Assembly (NCBI GenBank): GCA_028276345.1
Contig: JAPYWM010000047.1
Span: forward strand, 1 to 8,543
Direction of reading: 5' to 3'
DNA length: 8,543 bases
From: Sphingobacterium sp.
Lineage (GTDB): Bacteria > Bacteroidota > Bacteroidia > SpSt-205
The first letter of the stretch is position 1, and every line of letters begins with the position of its first letter. The notes beneath the pieces are model-generated. The model was given only the letters and a program-made list of their open reading frames with translations, did not search any database and was not told the DNA's origin. Position numbers and translations under genes: made by a program. Shown in pieces: positions 1 through 6,079 of the stretch.

Positions 1-678
1 AAGCTTGTGGTCGTCCTGACAGGCGCCGGCATTTCCGCCGAAAGCGGTCTAAGTACCTTTCGCGATAGCGGCGGCCTTTGGGAAAAATACCCCATCTACG
101 AGGTCGCCACTCCAGAAGCCTGGGAGAAAAATCCCGGGCTCGTCTTAGACTTTTACAATGCGCGCAGGAGCCAGCTTGCCGAAGTCTCCCCAAACCCCGC
201 GCACCTCGCTCTGAAAACCCTGGAAAGCCATTACACCCTCATCGTCATCACCCAAAATGTGGACGACCTGCACGAACGGGCCGGCTCCACTTACATCCTG
301 CACCTCCATGGCGAGCTGACCAAAGCCCGCAGCACCAAGAACGAGAACCTCGTCTATGATATTGGCTACCAGCCTATTAGGCTGGGGGATACGTGTGAGG
401 AGGGTTCGCAGCTACGGCCGCATGTAGTGTGGTTTGGGGAGGCGGTGCCGTTCTATCCGATTGCGGAGGCGTGGGCACGGCGGGCAGATATCTTCATCGT
501 CGTGGGCACGTCATTGCAAGTTTATCCCGCCGCTGGCCTCCTGGACGAAGCCACCCAAGCCAAGCAGAAGTTCCTCATCGATCCAAAGCCCGTACGCACA
601 GGACGGCGAGATGTGGAGGTAATAGCTGCACCCGCAAGCGAGGGCATGCAAAAAGTTTTAGAAAAGCTGGTCCCATGA
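1..678 (+). CDS. cobB: Class III sirtuin, NAD-dependent protein deacylase (5' end cut by window)
   Basis: Sir2-family enzymes remove acyl groups from lysine side chains in the cytoplasm, using NAD+ and releasing nicotinamide and O-acyl-ADP-ribose. Counting from the GTG at 7, the NAD-binding motif GAGISAESG is at residues 6-14 with FRD at 18-20, the TQNVD motif is at 82-86, and the catalytic His is H101 in HLHG. Y50 and R53 (FYNAR) match the Tyr/Arg pair of CobB/SIRT5-type enzymes that accept succinyl or malonyl lysine, so desuccinylase activity is plausible. The usual zinc-binding cysteines are missing: only C129 remains between HLHG and the RPHVVWFGE motif. The reading frame is open to the window edge (codons Lys-Leu precede the GTG), and sirtuins of this type usually begin with a few residues before VVLTGAGIS, so the true start is probably just outside. 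The stop overlaps the next gene's ATG. The family call is firm; acyl preference is inferred. Confidence 0.95.
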   Translation, partial: KLVVVLTGAGISAESGLSTFRDSGGLWEKYPIYEVATPEAWEKNPGLVLDFYNARRSQLAEVSPNPAHLALKTLESHYTLIVITQNVDDLHERAGSTYILHLHGELTKARSTKNENLVYDIGYQPIRLGDTCEEGSQLRPHVVWFGEAVPFYPIAEAWARRADIFIVVGTSLQVYPAAGLLDEATQAKQKFLIDPKPVRTGRRDVEVIAAPASEGMQKVLEKLVP

Positions 679-2051
679 GCTTTAGGCGATGGGGGACGTT
701 TGTAGGGGGATGGCTCCTGCTGGTAGGATGTGCGAATATTCGGGCGCCGGAGGGCGGGCCGCGTGATGTTTGGTCCCCCCGCCTCAAAAGTTGGACTCAA
801 CGTTACGACCGAAAAGGCCGCCTACGTTATACGCTGCGATGGAATGAGTTTTTAGACCCGGGGGGAGAAGCGCTCCCTACCTTAGTCTGGGTTAATCCCA
901 CACCCCAGGACAGTATGCCGGAGGTATGGCGGCGGATTCGGGGGAAGCGCCTAATAGTCAAGGTACCCAGACCGTATGCCGGGGGTATGCTCTGGATAGG
1001 GCCAGGGGCACGCGACTTCACCGAAAAGAACCCCGTATCGCCAAGGCCGCTTTTGCTGGATACATTAGGGAGGGTTTTGCGGTTACATCCGCCGCCGTCC
1101 GGCAAACAGCCTGTCTGGCTCCTTGTGCAGGGCACAGCGGGAGTTTATCGGTTTCTCGCTGAGGGGGATAGCATTCAGATAGCGCATCTGCCGGATACAG
1201 CTGGGCCAGCGTACGCCTTTGAGGATGCGAATGGGAATGCGCTATGGGACGGCGCCCCTGAGCTGGTGTGGCTCCCCCAGTCGTCAGAGAGTCTTTTTCG
1301 CACAGCGTGGCTGTCCCTGCGGTTAGATACCTTTCCGCCACGTCCCAAACAGACCTATCTCTGGGGAGAATACCGCCTGCTTATTTTCTCGGAGCCGGTA
1401 CGCGCTGAAGGCGCGCACTTAGCCTTATCCGAAAATGCCCTTCTGGCCCTGGATACAAGCCTCACCATTTACGACTCGCTGGGTCATGCCACCTTCTGGG
1501 AAAAACCAGCGCTTTCTCTAAGCGACACCATGCCGCCTACCCGGCCGATTTTCTGGTCGTGGCAGCTCAATAGCCAGAGCCCGTGGATTTATCTCAGCAC
1601 ACCGGATACGGCTATCCGACCTGATACTTTTCTGCATCTCAAGGGGGCTTCTGGTGAGCGTTTGATTCCCGCCTGCCAGGAGAAGAACCAGTTTATTATA
1701 GAGCCAGCGGAGGGCTTTGGCGAGGGGAGTCTTTTTAGGGCAGAGGGGCGCCTCCCCCTCCGAAAGGCACCTGTTCGCATAGTGCCAGATAGCGGGGGGC
1801 TGTTTTCGGTTTTTTGGGTGTATCCGCCGGCAGTTCTGGGGAATAGTAGCCCCTTTTTGGCGGCAGGGGGGGATACCCTTTGGCTGGTTCCGGGGCGCTA
1901 TGGTCTCCTGCCGGCGCACCTCCCTCGTCCCCACATCACGCTAAAAGGCCGCTGGCCTCACCTTAGCGGCACCCCTTCCCCCCTTAAGGAAATGGTTGTC
2001 TTGCCGGCCGACTCGCTACAGGTCGTGCCTTTTACTATGCCGGGCCCCTGA
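675..2051 (+). CDS. Bacteroidetes Ig-like domain lipoprotein
   Basis: Predicted 458-residue envelope lipoprotein. A lipoprotein signal peptide is visible: basic residues R4-R5, a hydrophobic stretch around 9-17, and a lipobox LVGC ending at C19. The mature start CANIRAPEGGPRD closely resembles the opening of Bacteroidetes lipoproteins with an N-terminal bacterial Ig-like (Big_5 type) domain; here that domain would be about residues 30-130. A second family-like segment, YAFEDANGNALWD, lies at about 180-192. The rest is probably beta-rich and I cannot assign a function. No acidic export signal of the K-(D/E) type directly follows the cysteine, so surface exposure is uncertain. ATG at 675 is chosen because it gives a proper lipoprotein signal and overlaps the sirtuin stop as ATGA; the frame is open further upstream (to 429), but that would run over the sirtuin. 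No Shine-Dalgarno is seen, so translational coupling is likely. Slightly shorter than the usual members as I recall them. Confidence 0.85.
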   Translation: MSFRRWGTFVGGWLLLVGCANIRAPEGGPRDVWSPRLKSWTQRYDRKGRLRYTLRWNEFLDPGGEALPTLVWVNPTPQDSMPEVWRRIRGKRLIVKVPRPYAGGMLWIGPGARDFTEKNPVSPRPLLLDTLGRVLRLHPPPSGKQPVWLLVQGTAGVYRFLAEGDSIQIAHLPDTAGPAYAFEDANGNALWDGAPELVWLPQSSESLFRTAWLSLRLDTFPPRPKQTYLWGEYRLLIFSEPVRAEGAHLALSENALLALDTSLTIYDSLGHATFWEKPALSLSDTMPPTRPIFWSWQLNSQSPWIYLSTPDTAIRPDTFLHLKGASGERLIPACQEKNQFIIEPAEGFGEGSLFRAEGRLPLRKAPVRIVPDSGGLFSVFWVYPPAVLGNSSPFLAAGGDTLWLVPGRYGLLPAHLPRPHITLKGRWPHLSGTPSPLKEMVVLPADSLQVVPFTMPGP

Positions 2052-2054
2052 GCT

Positions 2055-2597
2055 ATGCGGTGGGTAGCGCTGTTTATGGGCGTAGGCGGGGTATTTTGGG
2101 GACAGCTCCCCGCGCGGTATGTGCTAAAGGCCGATGCGCTAAGCTGGGTATGGCGGAGCTATCGGATAGGGGGGGAGTATCGGCTCTTTCGGTGGGCGCC
2201 ACCCTTTGAGGCGAATGTGGAGCGACCCAAGTATGAGGGCCTTACGCTCCAAGTGTGGGCGGACTATGTACGGCTCTTGCCGGTGCGCGGCGTGGTACTG
2301 CGGCCTGGCGGGAGGTATTACTTTCTTTTTCCCCGGAAGGCCCCGCATGGTCTGTGGGCGGGACTCCATGGCGTAGGAGGCCTAACGGGCGCTCCCCAGG
2401 AAAAGACCACGCTCGCCTTAGGCATTGGCCTTAGTGTCGGCTATCAGCATATTTTCCGGCAGAGTTATGGGGGGGTGGTGGAGCCTTACCTACTGGTGGA
2501 GGTTCGGGGGAAATCCCTGGCATGGCTCAGCCCCGTGCAGGTAGGCCTGTCACTGGGGATAGCCAGCCGACGATGGCGCTTACGGCTTACCCGCTAA
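2055..2597 (+). CDS. Putative outer-membrane beta-barrel protein
   Basis: A 180-residue protein starting 3 bp after the lipoprotein stop. A short N-terminal hydrophobic segment (residues 4-16, ending WG before QLP) looks like a signal peptide. After it come alternating polar/hydrophobic, Tyr- and Gly-rich stretches such as GGRYYFLFP (about 86-94), GLWAGLHGVGG, LALGIGLSVGYQHIF and VQVGLSLGIASR, as expected for a small beta-barrel of the DUF3575-like or general Bacteroidetes porin-like type. The C-terminus (RWRLRLTR) is basic and lacks a terminal Phe. Function is unknown; its position directly behind the lipoprotein suggests the two act together in the envelope. The last 18 bp overlap the 3' end of aroE on the other strand. 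The gene call is good; the barrel assignment rests on pattern only. Confidence 0.7.
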   Translation: MRWVALFMGVGGVFWGQLPARYVLKADALSWVWRSYRIGGEYRLFRWAPPFEANVERPKYEGLTLQVWADYVRLLPVRGVVLRPGGRYYFLFPRKAPHGLWAGLHGVGGLTGAPQEKTTLALGIGLSVGYQHIFRQSYGGVVEPYLLVEVRGKSLAWLSPVQVGLSLGIASRRWRLRLTR

Positions 2598-3365
2598 GGC
2601 CCGCTGATAACGCTTATGCACACTAAACCAGTAATCCAGACTCTTCTGCGCCTGAAGCCGAAAAAGCCGCATGCCACTCTCGATAGCACAGCCCTTCTCC
2701 CGGGCAACTTGCAGAAATCGCGTTGGATTGATGATGTAAATCAGGTCCCATACCACGTCTTGTGGTTGGATAGCCTCTAAGGAGAGGGGGGGCATAGCCT
2801 GGGGATTGGGATAAGCGCCGAGGGGCGTGGCTTGGATGATGAGCTTTCGGCGAGTGGGTGCGAAATCCTGCGCCGCCTCGTAGCCCAGCACCTCATGGGG
2901 GTGGGGAAAAGGTAGCCCCTTGCTCGGCTGCCGGCTGAAAAAACGAATGGGTTTTTCTGGGAAGAGCTCTGCGTGCGCCCAGGCTACGGCCCGCGCTGCG
3001 CCCCCCGTGCCCAGCACCCAGAGTTCCTCCCACATCCCATGTACTTCTGCATACTGCGGCAGCAGCTCCCGGGCCGCCTCGTAATCCGTATTGTAAGCCG
3101 TCCAGGCCCCATCTGTTTCTACCACGACGGTGTTTGTAGCTTGGATTTTATCCACGGGATGTCGTATCTGGTGGATGAGCTTCAAGATAGTCTCCTTGTA
3201 CGGGGTGGTGATATTGAAGCCGCGCCAGCTGTGATTAGTTACGATTTCGGGGATCTGGTCGAGATGGGTGGGCGCCACCTGCTCGTAGCCTATGCCCCAC
3301 TCGCGCCGAAAGTACAAGGGCGAAAAGGACAAAACATTCGCCCCAGCTATTAAGCCGGCTCGCAT
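2580..3365 (-). CDS. aroE: Shikimate dehydrogenase
   Basis: Cytoplasmic enzyme reducing 3-dehydroshikimate to shikimate with NADPH, the fourth step of chorismate and aromatic amino-acid synthesis. The 261-residue length is normal. Visible motifs: SFSP at 13-16 (shikimate-binding serines), NITTPYK at 51-57 with catalytic K57, NTVVV from 78, and YNTDY at 91-95 with catalytic D94. The nucleotide-binding loop GTGGAARA is at 119-126, followed by SRQPSKG at 144-150, whose basic residues fit NADP preference. QATPLG (178-183) and a C-terminal LQAQKSLDYW (237-246) complete the fold. The N-terminal GxPLxHSxS signature is degenerate here (GANVLSFS), but the catalytic Lys/Asp pair is intact. The ATG at 3365 gives the expected start and lies 4 nt from a TACCTTTG box, suggesting a leaderless mRNA. 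It is divergent from the hydrolase and convergent with the preceding trio. Confidence 0.95.
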   Translation of the reverse strand: MRAGLIAGANVLSFSPLYFRREWGIGYEQVAPTHLDQIPEIVTNHSWRGFNITTPYKETILKLIHQIRHPVDKIQATNTVVVETDGAWTAYNTDYEAARELLPQYAEVHGMWEELWVLGTGGAARAVAWAHAELFPEKPIRFFSRQPSKGLPFPHPHEVLGYEAAQDFAPTRRKLIIQATPLGAYPNPQAMPPLSLEAIQPQDVVWDLIYIINPTRFLQVAREKGCAIESGMRLFRLQAQKSLDYWFSVHKRYQRALAGKP

Positions 3366-3369
3366 GCGC

Positions 3370-3377
3370 CAAAGGTA
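3370..3377 (-). promoter_or_regulatory. Predicted -7 promoter box of aroE
   Basis: Read on the minus strand this is TACCTTTG, an exact match to the Bacteroidetes -7 consensus TAnnTTTG. It ends 4 nt before the aroE ATG, so transcription should begin at or next to the start codon, giving a leaderless mRNA. I do not see a clear TTTG -33 element at the usual distance upstream. Confidence 0.6.
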
Positions 3378-3387
3378 TAAATCGCTG

Positions 3388-3395
3388 CACCTTTG
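3388..3395 (+). promoter_or_regulatory. Predicted -7 promoter box of the alpha/beta-hydrolase
   Basis: CACCTTTG has one mismatch to TAnnTTTG and ends 5 nt before the ATG at 3401. Its placement mirrors that of the aroE box on the other strand. The mismatch at the first base may make it the weaker of the two promoters. No clear -33 element is seen. Confidence 0.45.
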
Positions 3396-3400
3396 GCGGT

Positions 3401-4183
3401 ATGCGGCTTCATTATGAGGCCTGGGGGGAAGGCCCTGCCTTCCTGTTTTTGCATGGCTTTTTAGGAAGTGGGGACAACTGGCGCACTATGGCGCGGTCGT
3501 TAGGCCTACCCGCCCGCTACTACCTCATAGACCTGCGCAATCACGGCCGTAGCCCCCATGCCCCCGAACACACCTATCCGGCCATGATGGCGGATATCGT
3601 GGCGCTATTGGATTCGGAGGGGCTACCGGAGGCGGTGATTTTGGGGCATTCTATGGGCGGACGGGTAGGCATGCTAACGGCCATGCACCATCCTACCCGC
3701 GTACGGGGGCTGATAGTGGGCGATATTTCGCCGGCGGCCCATCCGCCCGTTCATCTGCCCCTCTTAGAGGCGCTTAGGCAGGTCAACCTCCACGTAGCGC
3801 GCCGAGAAGACGTCGATGCCCAGCTCGCTCAGGCGATTCCGGAGCCTGGCATCCGGCAGTTCCTCCTCAAAAGTCTGGTTCGGGACGAGCAGGGGCACTT
3901 TCACTGGCGGTGGAACCTCCCCGTGCTCATCCGGGATTACCCCAAGATGACTGGCCCCATAGAAGGCCCCCCCTATCCGGGTCCTGCGCTGTTTTTACAG
4001 GGGGAAAAGTCCCCTTTCCTTACACAGGCACACTTACCCCTGATTCAGCGGCTTTTCCCAAAGGCCCGTCTCCAAACTATCCCCGGGGCCGGGCACTGGA
4101 TCCATGTAGACAATCCCACCGCTGTCCGAGATGCCATCATAGCCTTTTGGAACGACCTTTTCCCAGTCAGCGAAAACCCATAG
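3401..4183 (+). CDS. Alpha/beta-fold hydrolase, YbfF/ABHD11-like esterase
   Basis: A 260-residue soluble serine hydrolase. The oxyanion-hole region HGFLGSGDNW is at residues 18-27. The LRNHGRSP signature (45-52) is typical of the YbfF/ABHD11 esterase group. The nucleophile is S84 in GHSMGG (82-87), the likely acid is D108 in VGDISP, and the catalytic His is H232 in GAGHWIH. No signal peptide is present, so it should be cytoplasmic. E. coli YbfF-type enzymes hydrolyse short acyl esters and acyl-CoA-like substrates in vitro; the physiological substrate here cannot be read from sequence. The start at 3401 is supported by the promoter box 5 nt upstream. It is followed 24 bp later by the fused acyltransferase, which appears to have its own promoter; a link to lipid metabolism is possible but unproven. 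Confidence 0.9.
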   Translation: MRLHYEAWGEGPAFLFLHGFLGSGDNWRTMARSLGLPARYYLIDLRNHGRSPHAPEHTYPAMMADIVALLDSEGLPEAVILGHSMGGRVGMLTAMHHPTRVRGLIVGDISPAAHPPVHLPLLEALRQVNLHVARREDVDAQLAQAIPEPGIRQFLLKSLVRDEQGHFHWRWNLPVLIRDYPKMTGPIEGPPYPGPALFLQGEKSPFLTQAHLPLIQRLFPKARLQTIPGAGHWIHVDNPTAVRDAIIAFWNDLFPVSENP

Positions 4184-4194
4184 CGCTTATTCAT

Positions 4195-4202
4195 TACCTT
4201 TG
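4195..4202 (+). promoter_or_regulatory. Predicted -7 promoter box of the fused acyltransferase
   Basis: TACCTTTG exactly matches TAnnTTTG, lies in the 24-bp gap after the hydrolase stop, and ends 5 nt before the ATG at 4208. This predicts a separate, leaderless transcript for the acyltransferase even though it sits directly behind a co-directional gene. No obvious -33 TTTG is found upstream. Confidence 0.6.
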
Positions 4203-4207
4203 TTTGT

Positions 4208-6043
4208 ATGGGGCAGTATAGGCGGCCTATCGTGACCCTCAATGAAGTCCTGAATAGCCCCTGGAAACAGGCTATTTACCGCCTGACGGGCCCCTGGCTG
4301 GAAAAGCTCCTCGGCATTGAAAAGCTCAATAAGTATTACGAGCTATGTGAAAACACAACCAGCTCTCCCGGGGAGTTTGCTCGACGCGTTTTAGAGATTA
4401 TCGGGGTGCAGTATAGCCTTCCTCAGGATCGTCTCCAGGAGCTGCGCAAGCACGAAGGCCCCCTTATCGTCGTGTGCAATCATCCCTTCGGGGGGATTGA
4501 GGCGATATTCCTAGTGCTCTTTTTGAGTGAGATTCGGTCGGACTTTCGGATTATTGCGAACTATTTTTTGGAGCGGATAGATGAGGTCAAGGATGCGTTG
4601 CTTTTTGTGAATCCTTTTGGGGGCGACGGGGCGCAGCAGTTTAATCTCCGGCCCTTGCGGCAGGCGGTGGCTTACTTGAAGGAAGGCGGCCTTTTGGGGA
4701 TATTTCCGGCGGGGGAGGTAGCCAGTTTCAGCCTGAAGGAGGGACGGATTCAGGAGCCCCCGTGGAATCCTTTCGTCGGCTGGCTCGCTCTTCAAACCCA
4801 GAGTACCGTGCTGCCGATATACTTCTATGGCAGCAATAGTCTGCTTTTTCATGCGGCTGGGCTGATTAATCCGGCGCTTCGGACGGGGCTGCTCATTCGG
4901 GAGTTTATCCAGCCCACCGTGAAGAAGGTCCATTACCTCGTGGGGACGCTCATCCCGCCTGCACGCTTGACTGAGCTGAAATCACCCGAGGCCGTAACGC
5001 AATACCTGCGCACGCGCACGTATCTATTGGGGGAAAAGCTCCATGCCCGCTGGAAGAAACTTCGCCTCCGCCGGCTCGCTGGCCCCAAGCCCCCACGCCA
5101 GCTATCCCCCCTTGCAGAGCCCTTACCTTCTGAGACGGTGGCCCACCTGCTTCAGAGCCTTCCCCCGCAAAATCGGCTTCTGACGCAGGGAGAATGGGCC
5201 GTGTATGTTTTCCGGGGCGCCCAGCAGCCCCTCCTTTTGCAGGAGCTTGGTCGCTTGCGCGAAATGACCTTCCGGGCCGTGGGCGAAGGCTCGGGCAAAC
5301 CGCTGGATACCGATCCCTACGACCAATGGTACGATCACTTGGTGCTCTACCACACCCAAAATCACGAAATCGCCGGGGCTTATCGCATTGGCCGCTGCGA
5401 CGAAATCCTGACTACTCGCGGCCTTCGCGGCCTGTATACCTACTCTCTTTTCCGAATCAGCCGAAAGCTCCTGAAAGATTTTTCACCTGCCCTTGAGCTG
5501 GGTCGTGCTTTCGTCTTAGAAAAGTATCAGAAATCCTATGCCTCGCTTTACCTGCTCTGGCGGGGAATCGGCGCCTACATTCTCCGTTATCCCCAGTATC
5601 GTTACCTGATCGGGCCCGTAAGCATCAGTGCCGACTTCCCGGATCTCTCCAAAGCCCTGCTCATCTCTTTTCTTGAGGAGAAGTGCAGCTGGGAGGAGCT
5701 GCGTCAAGAAGTTCAACCCCGTACCCCTTACGAGATACCGGCCCGTTACCGCTCCTACTACTACAGCGTATCGGTGAATAGTCTGCAGGATGTACAGATG
5801 CTTATTGAGGAGATTGAGGGTAGCCACATCAAAATCCCCATTCTCATCAAGCATTACCTCAAAATGGGGGCCCGACTTATTGCTCTCAATATCGACCGGG
5901 ACTTTGGCAATGCATTAGATATTCTCATGATGACGGACCTCCTGCGGGCCGATCCCGACCAGATGCGCAAGTATCTCACGCCCAAAGGCTATGCGGAATA
6001 CCTGCGCTTCCATGGGCAGGTAACTGACCCTATTTCCTCCTAA
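4208..6043 (+). CDS. Fused LPLAT O-acyltransferase / OlsB-like N-acyltransferase (aminolipid synthase)
   Basis: A 611-residue two-domain protein. The N-terminal half (about 70-290) is a PlsC/LPLAT-type acyltransferase: NHPFGGIE at 91-98 contains catalytic H92, with E98 where related proteins often have Asp; FPAGE at 166-170 is a later acyltransferase block. The C-terminal half (about 320-605) resembles the OlsB/hemolysin-like N-acyltransferase (GNAT-type) family: REMTFRAVGEG (351-361), AGAYRIG (389-395), ELGRAFV (430-436), LLWRGIGAYI (449-458) and IGPVSIS (468-474). This order matches the OlsF class, in which one protein N-acylates an amino acid and then O-acylates the product to make ornithine or related glycine lipids. 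The substrate amino acid cannot be decided. It probably acts at the inner membrane. The ATG at 4208 is preferred over GTG 4232 because of the promoter box. Third-base usage changes sharply inside the gene. Confidence 0.85.
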   Translation: MGQYRRPIVTLNEVLNSPWKQAIYRLTGPWLEKLLGIEKLNKYYELCENTTSSPGEFARRVLEIIGVQYSLPQDRLQELRKHEGPLIVVCNHPFGGIEAIFLVLFLSEIRSDFRIIANYFLERIDEVKDALLFVNPFGGDGAQQFNLRPLRQAVAYLKEGGLLGIFPAGEVASFSLKEGRIQEPPWNPFVGWLALQTQSTVLPIYFYGSNSLLFHAAGLINPALRTGLLIREFIQPTVKKVHYLVGTLIPPARLTELKSPEAVTQYLRTRTYLLGEKLHARWKKLRLRRLAGPKPPRQLSPLAEPLPSETVAHLLQSLPPQNRLLTQGEWAVYVFRGAQQPLLLQELGRLREMTFRAVGEGSGKPLDTDPYDQWYDHLVLYHTQNHEIAGAYRIGRCDEILTTRGLRGLYTYSLFRISRKLLKDFSPALELGRAFVLEKYQKSYASLYLLWRGIGAYILRYPQYRYLIGPVSISADFPDLSKALLISFLEEKCSWEELRQEVQPRTPYEIPARYRSYYYSVSVNSLQDVQMLIEEIEGSHIKIPILIKHYLKMGARLIALNIDRDFGNALDILMMTDLLRADPDQMRKYLTPKGYAEYLRFHGQVTDPISS

Positions 6044-6079
6044 GCGCCGGAACTTATCTCACAATAGCGCCTCTCGGCC

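Larger units (their letters stand above)
3367..3398. repeat. Perfect 10-bp inverted repeat in divergent promoter
   Basis: CGCCAAAGGT (3367-3376) and ACCTTTGGCG (3389-3398) are exact reverse complements separated by a 12-bp spacer, with arm centres 22 bp apart, about two helical turns. The repeat fills most of the 35-bp gap between the aroE and hydrolase start codons. Each arm contains most of one predicted -7 box. It could simply be two facing promoters of the same sequence, or also an operator for a dimeric regulator. Confidence 0.75.

Noticed and set aside
1..6. AAGCTT at the first base as a cloning junction
   Set aside because: The codons Lys-Leu fit the expected residues just before VVLTGAGIS in a sirtuin, and another AAGCTT occurs inside nusA at about 8287, so a native sequence is equally likely.
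429..674. Upstream extension of the lipoprotein reading frame to 429
   Set aside because: It overlaps the conserved sirtuin coding sequence, and the lipoprotein signal peptide starts cleanly at ATG 675.
1866..2475. Runs of seven G (1866-1872, 2169-2175, 2469-2475) as phase-variation tracts in envelope genes
   Set aside because: Seven-base runs are short for slippage switching, and similar runs occur in the housekeeping gene aroE and the hydrolase, so they probably follow from composition.
4511..4933. 140-codon open frame antisense to the acyltransferase
   Set aside because: It lies opposite conserved acyltransferase motifs and has no recognisable domain or promoter.
6044..6079. Terminator between the convergent acyltransferase and response regulator genes
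   Set aside because: I could not find a stable hairpin with a T-run in the 36 bp.
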